From a virus: 37,276 bases of DNA. Under the pieces are notes generated by a model. It made no database searches. It was not told the origin of the DNA and worked only from the letters and a program-made list of their open reading frames with translations. Each line of letters begins with the position of its first letter. Position 1 is the first letter of the stretch. The DNA is taken from positions 1 to 37,276 of the IMG/VR virus record IMGVR_UViG_3300049846_001431. One strand, 5' to 3'. Both the position numbers and the translations under genes were made by a program. This document shows positions 1 to 6,693 of the stretch, one piece after another.

Positions 1-49
1 CCTCAACAGCATCGTGAATGGTGCGACTACCAGCAATGATTGTACGCAT
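1..49 (-). CDS. DUF2493/SLOG-family protein, N-terminal fragment
   Basis: Only the first 16 codons lie in the window, beginning M-R-T-I-I-A-G-S-R-T-I. The pattern 'I-I-A-G-S-R-T' at the extreme N-terminus is the nucleotide-binding signature of DUF2493 (YspA/SLOG Rossmann-like) proteins common in phages. The ATG is preceded by GGAG at a spacing of 8 nt and lies 5 nt after the stop of the primase gene, so the two are co-transcribed leftwards. Members of this family are thought to bind nucleotide-derived ligands; the role in phages is not known. The rest of the gene is outside the window. Confidence 0.7.
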   Translation of the reverse strand, partial: MRTIIAGSRTIHDAVE

Positions 50-54
50 GACGA

Positions 55-924
55 CTACTCCATCACTACCGAGGGTTGGTAGACTTTGCTGCCCCGAGCC
101 CCGGTGGCACTGCGCTCTGCGTTGCTAGTGATTTCGTAACACTCATCGTATTCGTAAGCGTAATCCCCGTGCGCTGCGAGGCTGAGGGAGTGGAGCACAT
201 CTGCAACGACTGCAACCGGGAGGGCGAAGTCTCTCACCCCCGCAGCGGCCTTGCGGTAGAACCAGCCATTGCGTTCTCCGTTACCAGCGGCTGGGGGTTG
301 GGCAGCCGCGAGCCACGCTCGATAGCGCTTGAGTCTTGTGTCATCTTCCTGCACAACTTTTGGTGCAGATTTTTGTGCGGATTCATTCCACAATTCGTTG
401 CATCCGTAAATGTTCTTGATGTCATTTAGTAAATAACGTGTGGAGTTACATAGCAGTAGCTTCGTTACAGGTTTCGTTCCATATTTATGATTTATAAATC
501 CTGGTACTCGGAGGATGCGTGACACATCAATGGCCGCAGGGTCGCCCCCGGTGGCATGCACAACCGCTCTCTGCACACCTCTCCATACTTTGGTCTCTAC
601 CTCACCTGTGAGTAACCAATACGCCTGCGCTTTGCCAGGCGATGATTCTACCAAGATGCTTGGGGGGATAGCCCAGCTCGGTGGTACGCCTTTATCGTAA
701 TCGGCGTAAATGGCTCGCAACTTCACCAGGTTATCCATGGTGCGTCCCTTGCCATCCATGCCGTTAACCGTGCAGTAGATGTCCTTGCCAAGGTCTTCGT
801 TGTAGATTCGCAACTTCGTTTCTAACTTGTGGTAGTAACCGAAGAAAGGTTTTTTACCAATGACTACGAAGGTTTGCGGGTCGTCTCCACAGAGTGTCTT
901 GACAAAGGTATTGGCTGAATCCAT
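55..924 (-). CDS. PrimPol/RepB-type DNA primase-like protein
   Basis: A 289-aa protein with archaeo-eukaryotic-primase-like motifs in order: an acidic motif 'IYADYD', then 'SSPGKAQAYW' matching the second AEP motif, then 'DVSRILRVPGFINHK', which fits the conserved D/R..R.PG..N segment of RepB/PrimPol primases. The C-terminal third resembles a primase-associated helical region (inference). Members synthesise primers, and sometimes short DNA, at replication forks. The start at 924 has AGG 8-11 nt upstream; ATGs at 978 and 1059 extend the frame but lack a ribosome site and would cross the divergent metalloprotease gene. No DnaG-like primase or replicative helicase is seen in the window, so this may be the main primase. 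Confidence 0.7.
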   Translation of the reverse strand: MDSANTFVKTLCGDDPQTFVVIGKKPFFGYYHKLETKLRIYNEDLGKDIYCTVNGMDGKGRTMDNLVKLRAIYADYDKGVPPSWAIPPSILVESSPGKAQAYWLLTGEVETKVWRGVQRAVVHATGGDPAAIDVSRILRVPGFINHKYGTKPVTKLLLCNSTRYLLNDIKNIYGCNELWNESAQKSAPKVVQEDDTRLKRYRAWLAAAQPPAAGNGERNGWFYRKAAAGVRDFALPVAVVADVLHSLSLAAHGDYAYEYDECYEITSNAERSATGARGSKVYQPSVVME

Positions 925-973
925 AGTGTTAGCTACCTTAGCGGAACGATAGAAAGTTTGCAAGTTATGCCGC

Positions 974-1399
974 ATGTTGATAACGTATGCTCGTATAGAA
1001 GGCGGCAAGCCGGCGCAGCTGGAGGTACTTCGTGTTCTCTTCGCTGATATCGAAAGCATTCTTGGCCTCTGCGTGCGACCGCGTGAGGAGCGAACCGGGC
1101 TTGCAATCTACTTTTCCAGCCGTGATGAGGACGGTAATAACATTTGCAAATCGCAGTGGCTCGGCTATTATTTCGACAAGCAAATCTATTTGCGGCCGGG
1201 GCTGAGGGGAAACGAATTGTATGCGGTGGCGCTGCATGAGCTTGGGCATTATTGGGGACTCGACCACACGAGGCGGGGTATAATGGCGGCCGTGCAGAAC
1301 AGCAGTCCCGCTGGTAGGCTGTCGGTGAAGTGGCGACGGCGGTGCTTGCGCTCGTTAATGGGTGCGTTGCTGCGTAACAAGTTGCGGAGAATGAAATGA
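974..1399 (+). CDS. small metzincin-type zinc metalloprotease
   Basis: A 141-aa protein carrying a perfect metzincin zinc motif HExxHxxGxxH: HELGHYWGLDH at residues 88-98. It is followed by 'RGIM' at 101-104, which fits the Met-turn. The three His would bind zinc and Glu89 would be the general base. The domain is very small for the family, with under 90 residues before the motif. No signal peptide is evident, so it probably acts in the cytoplasm or virion. It is the first gene of the plus strand, divergent from the primase, and its stop overlaps the next gene by ATGA. The start has no good ribosome site. The target is unknown. Confidence 0.72.
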   Translation: MLITYARIEGGKPAQLEVLRVLFADIESILGLCVRPREERTGLAIYFSSRDEDGNNICKSQWLGYYFDKQIYLRPGLRGNELYAVALHELGHYWGLDHTRRGIMAAVQNSSPAGRLSVKWRRRCLRSLMGALLRNKLRRMK

Positions 1400-1809
1400 G
1401 CTTTGACGATGATGTCAGCTTTTATGCGCGTCAGGCGCGTATTGAGTGTGCGAAGGAGATAGAGAAAATCCGGGCTGCTTTGGTCGAAGCGATTAGGCTA
1501 GGCAATATTTTATCAGAGGTTGGACGTAAGCCAAATTCCGGTGGTCAGATGGCCTACAAGATCCAGCGTAACCCGAAGGTAGCAGCAGCGATTGAACTAC
1601 TCCGCTCACCAATTTCAACTAGCTTAAACCCCGCCGTCCAACTAGCCGATGTGGAGAGAGTGAGGAACGAAGCCCGAATGGCCCAAATCTATGTTCGATG
1701 GCGACCAGTGGACCGGGCGTTACGTGCTTGCTCGCGTGCGGGTGCTGAAAACTTAGACACACCGCGTCGGTCGATTTTATATGAAATCGGCTTGACGAAA
1801 TCAAGATGA
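1396..1809 (+). CDS. hypothetical protein
   Basis: A 137-aa protein that I do not recognise. Its start overlaps the metalloprotease stop by ATGA, which implies translational coupling. The first 40 residues are acidic and helical (S-F-D-D-D-V-S-F-Y-A-R onwards), the middle is basic, and the C-terminal part is Arg-rich without Cys clusters or membrane segments. It could be a partner or substrate of the metalloprotease, but only its position suggests this. Confidence 0.55.
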   Translation: MSFDDDVSFYARQARIECAKEIEKIRAALVEAIRLGNILSEVGRKPNSGGQMAYKIQRNPKVAAAIELLRSPISTSLNPAVQLADVERVRNEARMAQIYVRWRPVDRALRACSRAGAENLDTPRRSILYEIGLTKSR

Positions 1810-1849
1810 TGGGCGATACTCTAATCATGAAGACGGAACAAACGAACGA

Positions 1850-2065
1850 ATGCCGCTGAGCGAATACAACAAGCCGTTGTGCATGAAGCGCGCGGCTAGA
1901 GGTCTTTGCTGCATCCTCGACGCGAAAGCATCGGGTCGCAAGCTTCCGGGGTTCGCGACCGAGCAGGAGGCACGCAATGTAGCGAACGGTCGCCCGGTTA
2001 TCCGCATTGCAGCAAACACGCTGCACTCAGGAGGCGCCCGCACCATGCGCTGGTTCGTGAAGTAA
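1850..2065 (+). CDS. small basic hypothetical protein
   Basis: A 71-aa Arg/Lys-rich frame ending 21 bp before a strong terminator hairpin. No convincing ribosome site precedes the ATG at 1850; an internal ATG at 1883 is an alternative start. There is no recognised domain. The segment 'ATEQEARNVANGRPVI' looks like a normal soluble protein rather than a shadow frame, and no competing frame covers the interval. Existence is moderately likely; function unknown. Confidence 0.45.
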   Translation: MPLSEYNKPLCMKRAARGLCCILDAKASGRKLPGFATEQEARNVANGRPVIRIAANTLHSGGARTMRWFVK

Positions 2066-2086
2066 CCCAAACACAACCCGCCACCT

Positions 2087-2105
2087 GCCCCTAACCGGGG
2101 CTTTT
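2087..2105 (+). terminator. rho-independent terminator
   Basis: The stem GCCCC/GGGGC encloses a TAACC loop and is followed directly by TTTT. It lies between the stop of the gene ending at 2065 and the ribosome site of the gene at 2123. It should end the leftmost plus-strand transcript. Confidence 0.7.
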
Positions 2106-2122
2106 GGCGTTAGGAGGGCAGT

Positions 2123-2305
2123 ATGTCAAAAACTAACTGGGAATCTTTCGAGTCAATGTTCGACACACTGAGCGACGCAATGCGCGCTGAACAGCACCAC
2201 CGCGAGAAAGACGCGTTCCTCAGATCCTTGCCGGACAGCCATCGCTACTATGACCTGCTTATCAAAGCTGAGAAGCTCGCGCGAGAGATCTCGGAAAAAC
2301 CGTGA
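2123..2305 (+). CDS. small helical hypothetical protein
   Basis: A 60-aa charged, fully helical protein (S-K-T-N-W-E-S-F-E-S-M-F onwards) with an excellent ribosome site, GGAGG 5-6 nt before the ATG. It is the first gene after the terminator at 2087-2105. Its stop overlaps the next start as GTGA. No family is recognised; the shape suits a small phage regulator or host-takeover protein, but that is a guess. Confidence 0.6.
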   Translation: MSKTNWESFESMFDTLSDAMRAEQHHREKDAFLRSLPDSHRYYDLLIKAEKLAREISEKP

Positions 2306-2544
2306 TTTGTAACTACTTTTTCGCGTCCGTAACTGAATTTGATAGGATTATCCAAAAACAGGCGTTCGAATTATTGATACGCAGGCAAATAAGGAAGGTA
2401 GCAGCGTCATTATGCAAGCAGTTGTACAGGAAGCCGGAGCAGGAATATTCCAAAGCGGAATTATGGGGAATTGGCCATTTTCTCAAAGAGGCAAAATTGA
2501 GTCGTTATCGCGAAGATTATGGCATAATCTATCAAAAACGATAG
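2302..2544 (+). CDS. small basic hypothetical protein, GTG start
   Basis: An 80-aa protein starting at GTG inside the GTGA overlap with the previous stop. It is rich in Lys, Arg and Ile with a Tyr-rich C-terminus ('REDYGIIYQKR'). The local sequence is more AT-rich than its neighbours. The 3' third overlaps the lipoprotein-like gene in another frame. No domain is recognised. Confidence 0.5.
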   Translation: MICNYFFASVTEFDRIIQKQAFELLIRRQIRKVAASLCKQLYRKPEQEYSKAELWGIGHFLKEAKLSRYREDYGIIYQKR

Positions 2545-2813
2545 TTTGTGTTTTGGTGGCGTGCGCCCCATTGCCGGAGCTTCAACCCCCGAACACTCGC
2601 CCGGTGTGTGAGCGGTTCGCCAGTTGCGGCGCCATCCCGGTTGCTAGCGTTGATAGCTGCGTGACGTGCATCGAAGGTATGCAGCCGGAGCGAATTTACG
2701 GTATCAGCAAGCGCTTCGAGAATCTACCTCCTGAGTTTTCTGATATCGAATGCAGCACGGTAGCGGAGATTGCCGCGTACCTGGAGCTGCAAGAATGTGT
2801 TGAAGGAGAATAG
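2463..2813 (+). CDS. putative small lipoprotein
   Basis: A 116-aa frame with a basic N-region, a hydrophobic run (TIVCVLVAC) and the lipobox L-V-A-C followed by A-P-L-P-E. This fits a signal-peptidase II site, so the mature product would be an about 80-residue outer-membrane-anchored periplasmic protein with several further Cys. The N-region before the hydrophobic core is long (about 25 residues). The chosen ATG at 2463 has only a weak site, and the frame stays open back to 2412. It overlaps the 80-aa gene by 82 bp. A superinfection or surface role is possible but unsupported. Confidence 0.45.
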   Translation: MGNWPFSQRGKIESLSRRLWHNLSKTIVCVLVACAPLPELQPPNTRPVCERFASCGAIPVASVDSCVTCIEGMQPERIYGISKRFENLPPEFSDIECSTVAEIAAYLELQECVEGE

Positions 2814-2815
2814 TC

Positions 2816-2902
2816 ATGGCGGGTACGCATCCAGTTGGTAGTTATTGGTGGCATTGGGCAGAGGCAATGAAGGGCGTTTTCAAGAGGCCGTACAGCCAAT
2901 GA
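2816..2902 (+). CDS. 28-residue Trp-rich peptide
   Basis: This tiny gene has a strong ribosome site (AAGGAGA 6-7 nt upstream) and a stop that overlaps the next ATG as ATGA. Both are hallmarks of a translated gene. The product contains three Trp in a short stretch (S-Y-W-W-H-W-A-E-A-M) and ends in a basic segment, so it may be amphipathic. At minimum it couples translation to the downstream gene. Confidence 0.5.
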   Translation: MAGTHPVGSYWWHWAEAMKGVFKRPYSQ

Positions 2903-3183
2903 AGAAACGGGACCGGGCTACCCTCGCTGAGTACACGTTAGCCATCAAGCAATATTTCGGTGACCGCGCCAAGTGGGTGCACATGCTTGACGGATATGGC
3001 GGACACTTACGCATCAGTTTGTATGATGTATCGTACAAAGATTTGTGCGAAATATCTAACATCTGCGGTGGGACTACCGAAATCAATGTACATCACGAGC
3101 CGGCCAGCGGTAGCGAATTCACGCCCTCTGGCGATTTCATGGAAATTATTGTGTTTGGACCGAAGAGAGAACATGAGACCTAA
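2899..3183 (+). CDS. hypothetical protein
   Basis: A 94-aa alpha/beta protein beginning M-K-K-R-D-R-A-T-L-A-E-Y, started by the ATGA overlap with the 28-residue peptide. It contains 'YGGHLRISLYDVSYKDLCEI' and a C-terminal strand 'MEIIVFGP'. No family is recognised. The next gene starts 11 nt before its stop. Confidence 0.55.
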   Translation: MKKRDRATLAEYTLAIKQYFGDRAKWVHMLDGYGGHLRISLYDVSYKDLCEISNICGGTTEINVHHEPASGSEFTPSGDFMEIIVFGPKREHET

Positions 3184-3535
3184 CAAGCACGAGAGTTGTA
3201 CTCGCAAGATGTCGCACTACCATAAGTGCCGATATGGTACTTACGGTTGCATCAATAAACACATTGAGCAGGCTAAGCAGCACGCCAAAGATGCGCGAGC
3301 GGCCGGAGAGCCGGAGCCAGTGCTTGAAGACGTGTTGCGTGAGCTGGAGCATTGCCAGGACGAAGCCGAACGGCTCCGGGAAGAGGAAGGCAAGCGACAT
3401 GCGCAGCTAGCCGCTATTCGTCATGCTTGGGAGCGATGGAAAGAGGCTAGGTCAGTGCGCGAATGTGATGAGCGTTTCAAGGCCATCGAAACCGCTATTT
3501 TTGGTAAGAAAATGCAGTCAGTGGTGGACTTCTAG
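3173..3535 (+). CDS. Cys/His N-terminus plus coiled-coil protein
   Basis: A 120-aa protein. The N-terminal 30 residues hold C, H and K residues ('CTRKMSHYHKCRYGTYGC') that could bind a metal. The rest is a highly charged coiled coil (residues about 35-105, Glu/Arg/Ala-rich). The start at 3173 is chosen from the short overlap with the previous gene and an AGAGA site; the frame is open upstream but reads against that gene. Function unknown. Confidence 0.5.
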   Translation: MRPNKHESCTRKMSHYHKCRYGTYGCINKHIEQAKQHAKDARAAGEPEPVLEDVLRELEHCQDEAERLREEEGKRHAQLAAIRHAWERWKEARSVRECDERFKAIETAIFGKKMQSVVDF

Positions 3536-3537
3536 CG

Positions 3538-3996
3538 ATGTATGATGACCACGTTTATGACGATGACGGTGACGGCTTCCAATGCTGGTGCGGTGAGACC
3601 CACAAGCTGCCGGGGGCGGCTGAGACTATTATCGCAATGTGCGATAGTAAAGGTGAAGAGCAGCAACTCACGCCAGAGGAACAATACTACTTGCATGCTC
3701 TTGTGGTGAGCCGGGACAACCATCAGCCCGGTAAGCCGTTCATGTGTGTAAGTTGTGGAGCGTGTTGCACAGGTGCCGATAAAATCGAAGGATTCGCTCT
3801 CCCCACCAAGCCAGACGGCTCATGTATTTACCTTAAAGGGCGTTTATGTTCAATATATGATACCAGACCGCAGAGCTGCCATGTTGATAAGTTCGACTTT
3901 AAGAAAATCGGGTTGCACTCGATAGAAGAGTGGTATAGCGTTAACTACGCTGCTTGTGAGAGACTTATCCGTATCGGAAGGATACCAAAGGTATGA
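3538..3996 (+). CDS. YkgJ-family cysteine-cluster protein
   Basis: A 152-aa protein with the YkgJ signature: C70-x2-C73-x2-C76-C77 ('CVSCGACC'), then C96, C104 and 'YDTRPQSC' ending at C114. This arrangement defines the Zn/Fe-binding cysteine-cluster domain (formerly 'Fe-S oxidoreductase'), whose biochemical role is poorly known. An extra acidic N-terminal stretch holds a C-x-C pair at 16-18. It lies 2 bp after the preceding stop, and its own stop overlaps the thyX start by ATGA, so the two are translationally coupled. Confidence 0.8.
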   Translation: MYDDHVYDDDGDGFQCWCGETHKLPGAAETIIAMCDSKGEEQQLTPEEQYYLHALVVSRDNHQPGKPFMCVSCGACCTGADKIEGFALPTKPDGSCIYLKGRLCSIYDTRPQSCHVDKFDFKKIGLHSIEEWYSVNYAACERLIRIGRIPKV

Positions 3997-4757
3997 CCTC
4001 GGCCCCCGGTAGCATTCAAGTCCTTGACCACGGTTATGTAACATTGATTGAGTCTTGGGGCAGCGATGAGCGAATCATTGAGGCTGCTCGCATGTCTACC
4101 AACAAGGGTTTCCTAGGATGGGGTGAGACGTGTGCGGAGTGTGGATACGGTAGGGGCGACGACCATGAAGTAGGCTGTTCCAGACCGGAGAAGTGGAAAA
4201 GTGGGGATGAGAAATTGCTTCGTTACTTGTACATGAATAATCACTACACCCCGTTCGAAATGGCCGGGGCAGTGTTCGAGGTGCAAGCCCCCATCTTCGT
4301 GTTTCGCGAATGGCACAGGCATCGTACCCAAAGCTACAACGAGATGTCCGCACGCTACACACCGTTGCCAGACACTAACTATGTCCCAACCGTTGAACGA
4401 TTGATGGTCAATGCTGCCGGCACGAACACGCAGGCTAACAGAGTCGCAGGGGCTTCCTCTCTCATAGAGAGTAATGCTGCTGTCTTTATCGAAAGCCTAG
4501 AGATTCACTATAAGCGGGCGGAAGCTCTTTATAACTTCGCGTTAAACAACGGGGTCTCCAAAGAGTTAGCGCGTCTTGCGCTACCGGTGGGCCGGTATTC
4601 CCGAATGCGAGCGCAGGCGAACTTGCGTAACTGGCTGGGATTCTTGACCTTGCGCCAGGCGGATAATGCGCAGTGGGAGATTCGGCAATACGCGGACGCA
4701 GTTTGCAATCTCCTGAAGCCGCTGTTTCCGCGCACGATGCAACTATACCTTGAGTGA
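3993..4757 (+). CDS. thyX: flavin-dependent thymidylate synthase ThyX
   Basis: A 254-aa protein with the ThyX motif RHRxxSxNExSxRY at residues 109-122 (RHRTQSYNEMSARY) and a 'YTPFEM' segment before it. ThyX makes dTMP from dUMP using methylene-tetrahydrofolate, FAD and NADPH as a homotetramer. The length is usual for the family. Residues 43-66 hold an insertion with C47-x2-C50, H58 and C62, absent from the textbook enzyme and resembling a small zinc site. It is coupled to the YkgJ gene and followed by a 73-bp regulatory-looking gap. Confidence 0.95.
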   Translation: MTSAPGSIQVLDHGYVTLIESWGSDERIIEAARMSTNKGFLGWGETCAECGYGRGDDHEVGCSRPEKWKSGDEKLLRYLYMNNHYTPFEMAGAVFEVQAPIFVFREWHRHRTQSYNEMSARYTPLPDTNYVPTVERLMVNAAGTNTQANRVAGASSLIESNAAVFIESLEIHYKRAEALYNFALNNGVSKELARLALPVGRYSRMRAQANLRNWLGFLTLRQADNAQWEIRQYADAVCNLLKPLFPRTMQLYLE

Positions 4758-4759
4758 CC

Positions 4760-4798
4760 GTTATAATGGTCATAAAGCACTATAATGCACATTATAAC
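4760..4798 (+). promoter_or_regulatory. 9-bp inverted repeat with overlapping TATAAT boxes
   Basis: GTTATAATG (4760-4768) and CATTATAAC (4790-4798) form a perfect inverted repeat around a 21-bp centre. TATAAT hexamers occur at 4762 and 4781 and TATAAC at 4793. A related direct repeat, TTATAAYGNYCATAA, is at 4761 and 4792. No good TTGACA box is spaced correctly. It lies in the only gap between thyX and the 4831 gene, so a promoter with its operator is likely. Confidence 0.5.
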
Positions 4799-4830
4799 GT
4801 CCATAACGCGTTTTTGGAGCACTTTAATAC

Positions 4831-5148
4831 ATGGTGAACGAGTTTGTAGTATTCATAGACCGTGACGTGCAGATTCCGTTGAACGTAACTACTCTGGACA
4901 AAATGACGTGCATCATTCTGTGGTTGGGCGGTAGGCGCGTTGAGATTTCTTGGGTAGATAATCAACTTGCGGTAACTAATGTTAGCGAATCGGCTAACCA
5001 TACTTGGTATCCAGTCGATAAGGATGGGTACAGCTTGGTTAGATTGCTTAGCGATGATTCACCAACATCCTACGAACTGCGTAAGATTGGGAAGGAGATT
5101 CAAGTCATGACGACCAAGAAAAAGAAGAAAAAGAAAGGCAGCTGCTGA
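4831..5148 (+). CDS. hypothetical protein with polylysine C-terminus
   Basis: A 105-aa protein. The body is beta-rich and acidic ('FVVFIDRDVQIPLNVTTLDK'). The last 14 residues turn abruptly into T-T-K followed by a run of Lys and G-S-C, a tail likely to bind nucleic acid or membrane. GGAG lies 11 nt before the ATG. It is the first gene after the inverted-repeat control region, so it may be separately regulated. No family is recognised. Confidence 0.6.
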   Translation: MVNEFVVFIDRDVQIPLNVTTLDKMTCIILWLGGRRVEISWVDNQLAVTNVSESANHTWYPVDKDGYSLVRLLSDDSPTSYELRKIGKEIQVMTTKKKKKKKGSC

Positions 5149-5150
5149 AA

Positions 5151-5477
5151 ATGTCGATACGAAGAGCGACACCGAAGCGTCACACAATGCCGGCATTCAC
5201 GGAGACGTTGATAGATGAGCTGAAAAGGTTCGTGCGCTCGAATAAAAAGGCGCCTGCTATCGAAGGTCCGCCAGAGCTGCAAGACGCGTTAGAGGACTTG
5301 TGTGTTCTCATTATTCGCAATGCTGGCCCCCGGGGCGTGAAGGCACGAGCACAGAAGATGAAGCGCGCTGCTCTACTCAACAAGGATTGGTATCCGGAAG
5401 AAGTTATCCGGTCAGGAGATAGTCAGGTACTCGACGGAGAACACGCACTCGTCAGCACTGTTGCCCACGAGGTCTAG
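5151..5477 (+). CDS. hypothetical basic protein
   Basis: A 108-aa protein, start 2 bp after the preceding stop. It is helical and basic ('LIDELKRFVRSNKK', 'ARAQKMKRAALL'), with no known motif. Its last 66 bp overlap the end of the minus-strand fibre-like gene tail to tail, so the extreme C-terminus is encoded antisense to that gene. Confidence 0.5.
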   Translation: MSIRRATPKRHTMPAFTETLIDELKRFVRSNKKAPAIEGPPELQDALEDLCVLIIRNAGPRGVKARAQKMKRAALLNKDWYPEEVIRSGDSQVLDGEHALVSTVAHEV

Positions 5478-5978
5478 AGCTGTAGCAGTGGTGTTAGTAT
5501 GGCTGGCGTATAGTTCCAGATAGTCGTTTTTGGCGACAGTGATAATATCCGTTGACGTGACGACATCACGAACACCGTTTGTCTGTACTTTAATATTGGC
5601 AAAACGGGAATTCGCTGATCCGGTAACACCGTTCTTAGAAACCCAGCCACCGACTCTATTCGTACCAGCGACTGCAAGCGCAGAGTAGGTTAGCGTCCAC
5701 CGTACCTGTACGATTCCGGCTTTAAGGCACGTTACCTTGGTAGTGTTTTCTACCGTGTTATGCACCAAGTGGCTCGCATCATCCATATCGTGCACGTCAA
5801 AAGTTACCGGTGTATTAGTACCGCTAGCTAACCCTGTTTGATTGGCGCTTTTACGCAAACGAAGGCGTCCGGTGATATTCAATCTATCAACGTTATCGGT
5901 TGTATGCTTCTGCCAACGTTTTAGCTCTACTACACCGTTGTTGGCTATTTCCGCAGGTCGTCTTAGCGTTGTTCCCAT
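5412..5978 (-). CDS. virion/fibre-type beta-sandwich protein (C1q-like)
   Basis: A 188-aa protein. Residues about 55-185 alternate short hydrophobic strands with polar loops ('CLKAGIVQVRWTLTYSA', 'NDYLELYASHTN', 'CVFSVEYLTIS'). The pattern of a jelly-roll with 'G-x-Y/V-x-V' and 'D-Y-L-E-L' strands resembles C1q/TNF-like heads of phage fibres. The ATG at 5978 has AAGGAG 8 nt upstream; a GTG at 5987 is too close to that site. It is the only minus-strand gene within the early region and must have its own promoter, probably in the gap holding the 6008-6024 inverted repeat. A receptor-binding or decoration role is inferred. Confidence 0.6.
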   Translation of the reverse strand: MGTTLRRPAEIANNGVVELKRWQKHTTDNVDRLNITGRLRLRKSANQTGLASGTNTPVTFDVHDMDDASHLVHNTVENTTKVTCLKAGIVQVRWTLTYSALAVAGTNRVGGWVSKNGVTGSANSRFANIKVQTNGVRDVVTSTDIITVAKNDYLELYASHTNTTATALDLVGNSADECVFSVEYLTIS

Positions 5979-6007
5979 CCCACGCACTCCTTTGCACTTG
6001 CTTTCTA

Positions 6008-6024
6008 CCTAAACATGGTTTAGG
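6008..6024. promoter_or_regulatory. perfect 7-bp inverted repeat, operator candidate
   Basis: CCTAAAC-ATG-GTTTAGG sits in the 54-bp divergent gap between the minus-strand fibre-like gene (start 5978) and the plus-strand gene at 6033. The centre, length and position fit the binding site of a dimeric regulator controlling one or both genes. Confidence 0.45.
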
Positions 6025-6032
6025 CTTCTAAC

Positions 6033-6332
6033 ATGAGGAATCCTCCGGAACGTCCGAAGTTGCTTGATACTGCCGATACAATTGCTGACCTTCAACGCGA
6101 AAACACGGGCCTGAAGCTCAAGGTTTCAGAGTATAAGCGTTTCAAGGCTAACTACCAGAAAATGCGTGAGATTTATCGCATGGAACAGGACTATCGCAAA
6201 CGTGAAAAAGGGATGTACAAGAAAGCTATGAAGGCATTTCGCAACATTGCTAACGCGGAATCTACCTCTAGCAAAGAGGACTTGCAGGAGTATGCAAAGA
6301 AGATGCTTGACGTGTTAGATTACTTGGAGTAA
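6033..6332 (+). CDS. coiled-coil hypothetical protein
   Basis: A 99-aa charged helical protein. Residues about 12-60 have heptad-like spacing ('LQRENTGLKLKVSEYKRFK'), and the middle is Tyr/Lys/Arg-rich. Only a weak TAGG lies upstream of the ATG; the inverted repeat at 6008-6024 ends 9 bp before the start, so binding there could block initiation. No family is recognised. Confidence 0.55.
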   Translation: MRNPPERPKLLDTADTIADLQRENTGLKLKVSEYKRFKANYQKMREIYRMEQDYRKREKGMYKKAMKAFRNIANAESTSSKEDLQEYAKKMLDVLDYLE

Positions 6333-6345
6333 GTTGTGGTTCTAT

Positions 6346-6417
6346 CGCGGGTTGGTGAAATGGTATCATTCCAGAATCATGCTCTGGTAGTTCCCGGTTC
6401 AAATCCGGGGCCCGCTA
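6346..6417 (+). tRNA. tRNA with anticodon CAT (Met, or Ile2)
   Basis: It folds by hand into a full cloverleaf: acceptor CGCGGGT/GCCCGCT, D-stem GTGA/TCAT with AATGGTA loop, anticodon stem CCAGA/TCTGG with loop ATCATGC, variable TAGTT, T-arm CCCGG-TTCAAAT-CCGGG, discriminator A. No CCA is encoded and a T-run follows. Pair 1-72 is C-U (unpaired), position 37 is G, and the anticodon stem lacks the three G-C pairs of initiator tRNA, so an elongator role is likelier. TilS-type recognition (Ile2) cannot be decided. Confidence 0.85.
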
Positions 6418-6438
6418 TTTTTTCTAAGAGGTTTTCTG

Positions 6439-6693
6439 ATGTCGATGCGTATTGATACCGAACCGGGCGAGAGGGTAGTTTTTAAATACCCGACACACGG
6501 TTACGAAAGCGACCAAAAACTTGCAACGAAGTATCTTCAAGAGAACGAGGAATACACAGTTAGCGCGATTGAAGTCGGCAACTGGCGTACAGACGTGACT
6601 TTTGATGAAGTGCCGGGTGTACAGTTCAACTCGGTATTGTTCGACAATATTAAGACGCAGCGCAAACCATACACGTATACGTACAGGGACTAA
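6439..6693 (+). CDS. small hypothetical protein
   Basis: An 84-aa beta-rich protein starting M-S-M-R-I-D-T-E-P-G-E-R. The order of turns ('EPGERVVFKYP', 'EEYTVSAIEVGNW', 'VPGVQFNSVLF') suggests a small barrel such as an SH3-like fold seen in many phage proteins of unknown role. AGG lies 8-9 nt upstream. It directly follows the tRNA and has the AT-rich T-run in its leader. Confidence 0.55.
   Translation: MSMRIDTEPGERVVFKYPTHGYESDQKLATKYLQENEEYTVSAIEVGNWRTDVTFDEVPGVQFNSVLFDNIKTQRKPYTYTYRD

Noticed and set aside
1275-1285. TATAAT inside the metalloprotease gene
   Set aside because: It lies within coding sequence between codons for the Met-turn, with no -35 partner.
5325-5337. CCCCCGGGG palindrome as a member of the dispersed motif
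   Set aside because: Does not match the core GCNRCCGGGG in either direction; shares only the GC-rich run.
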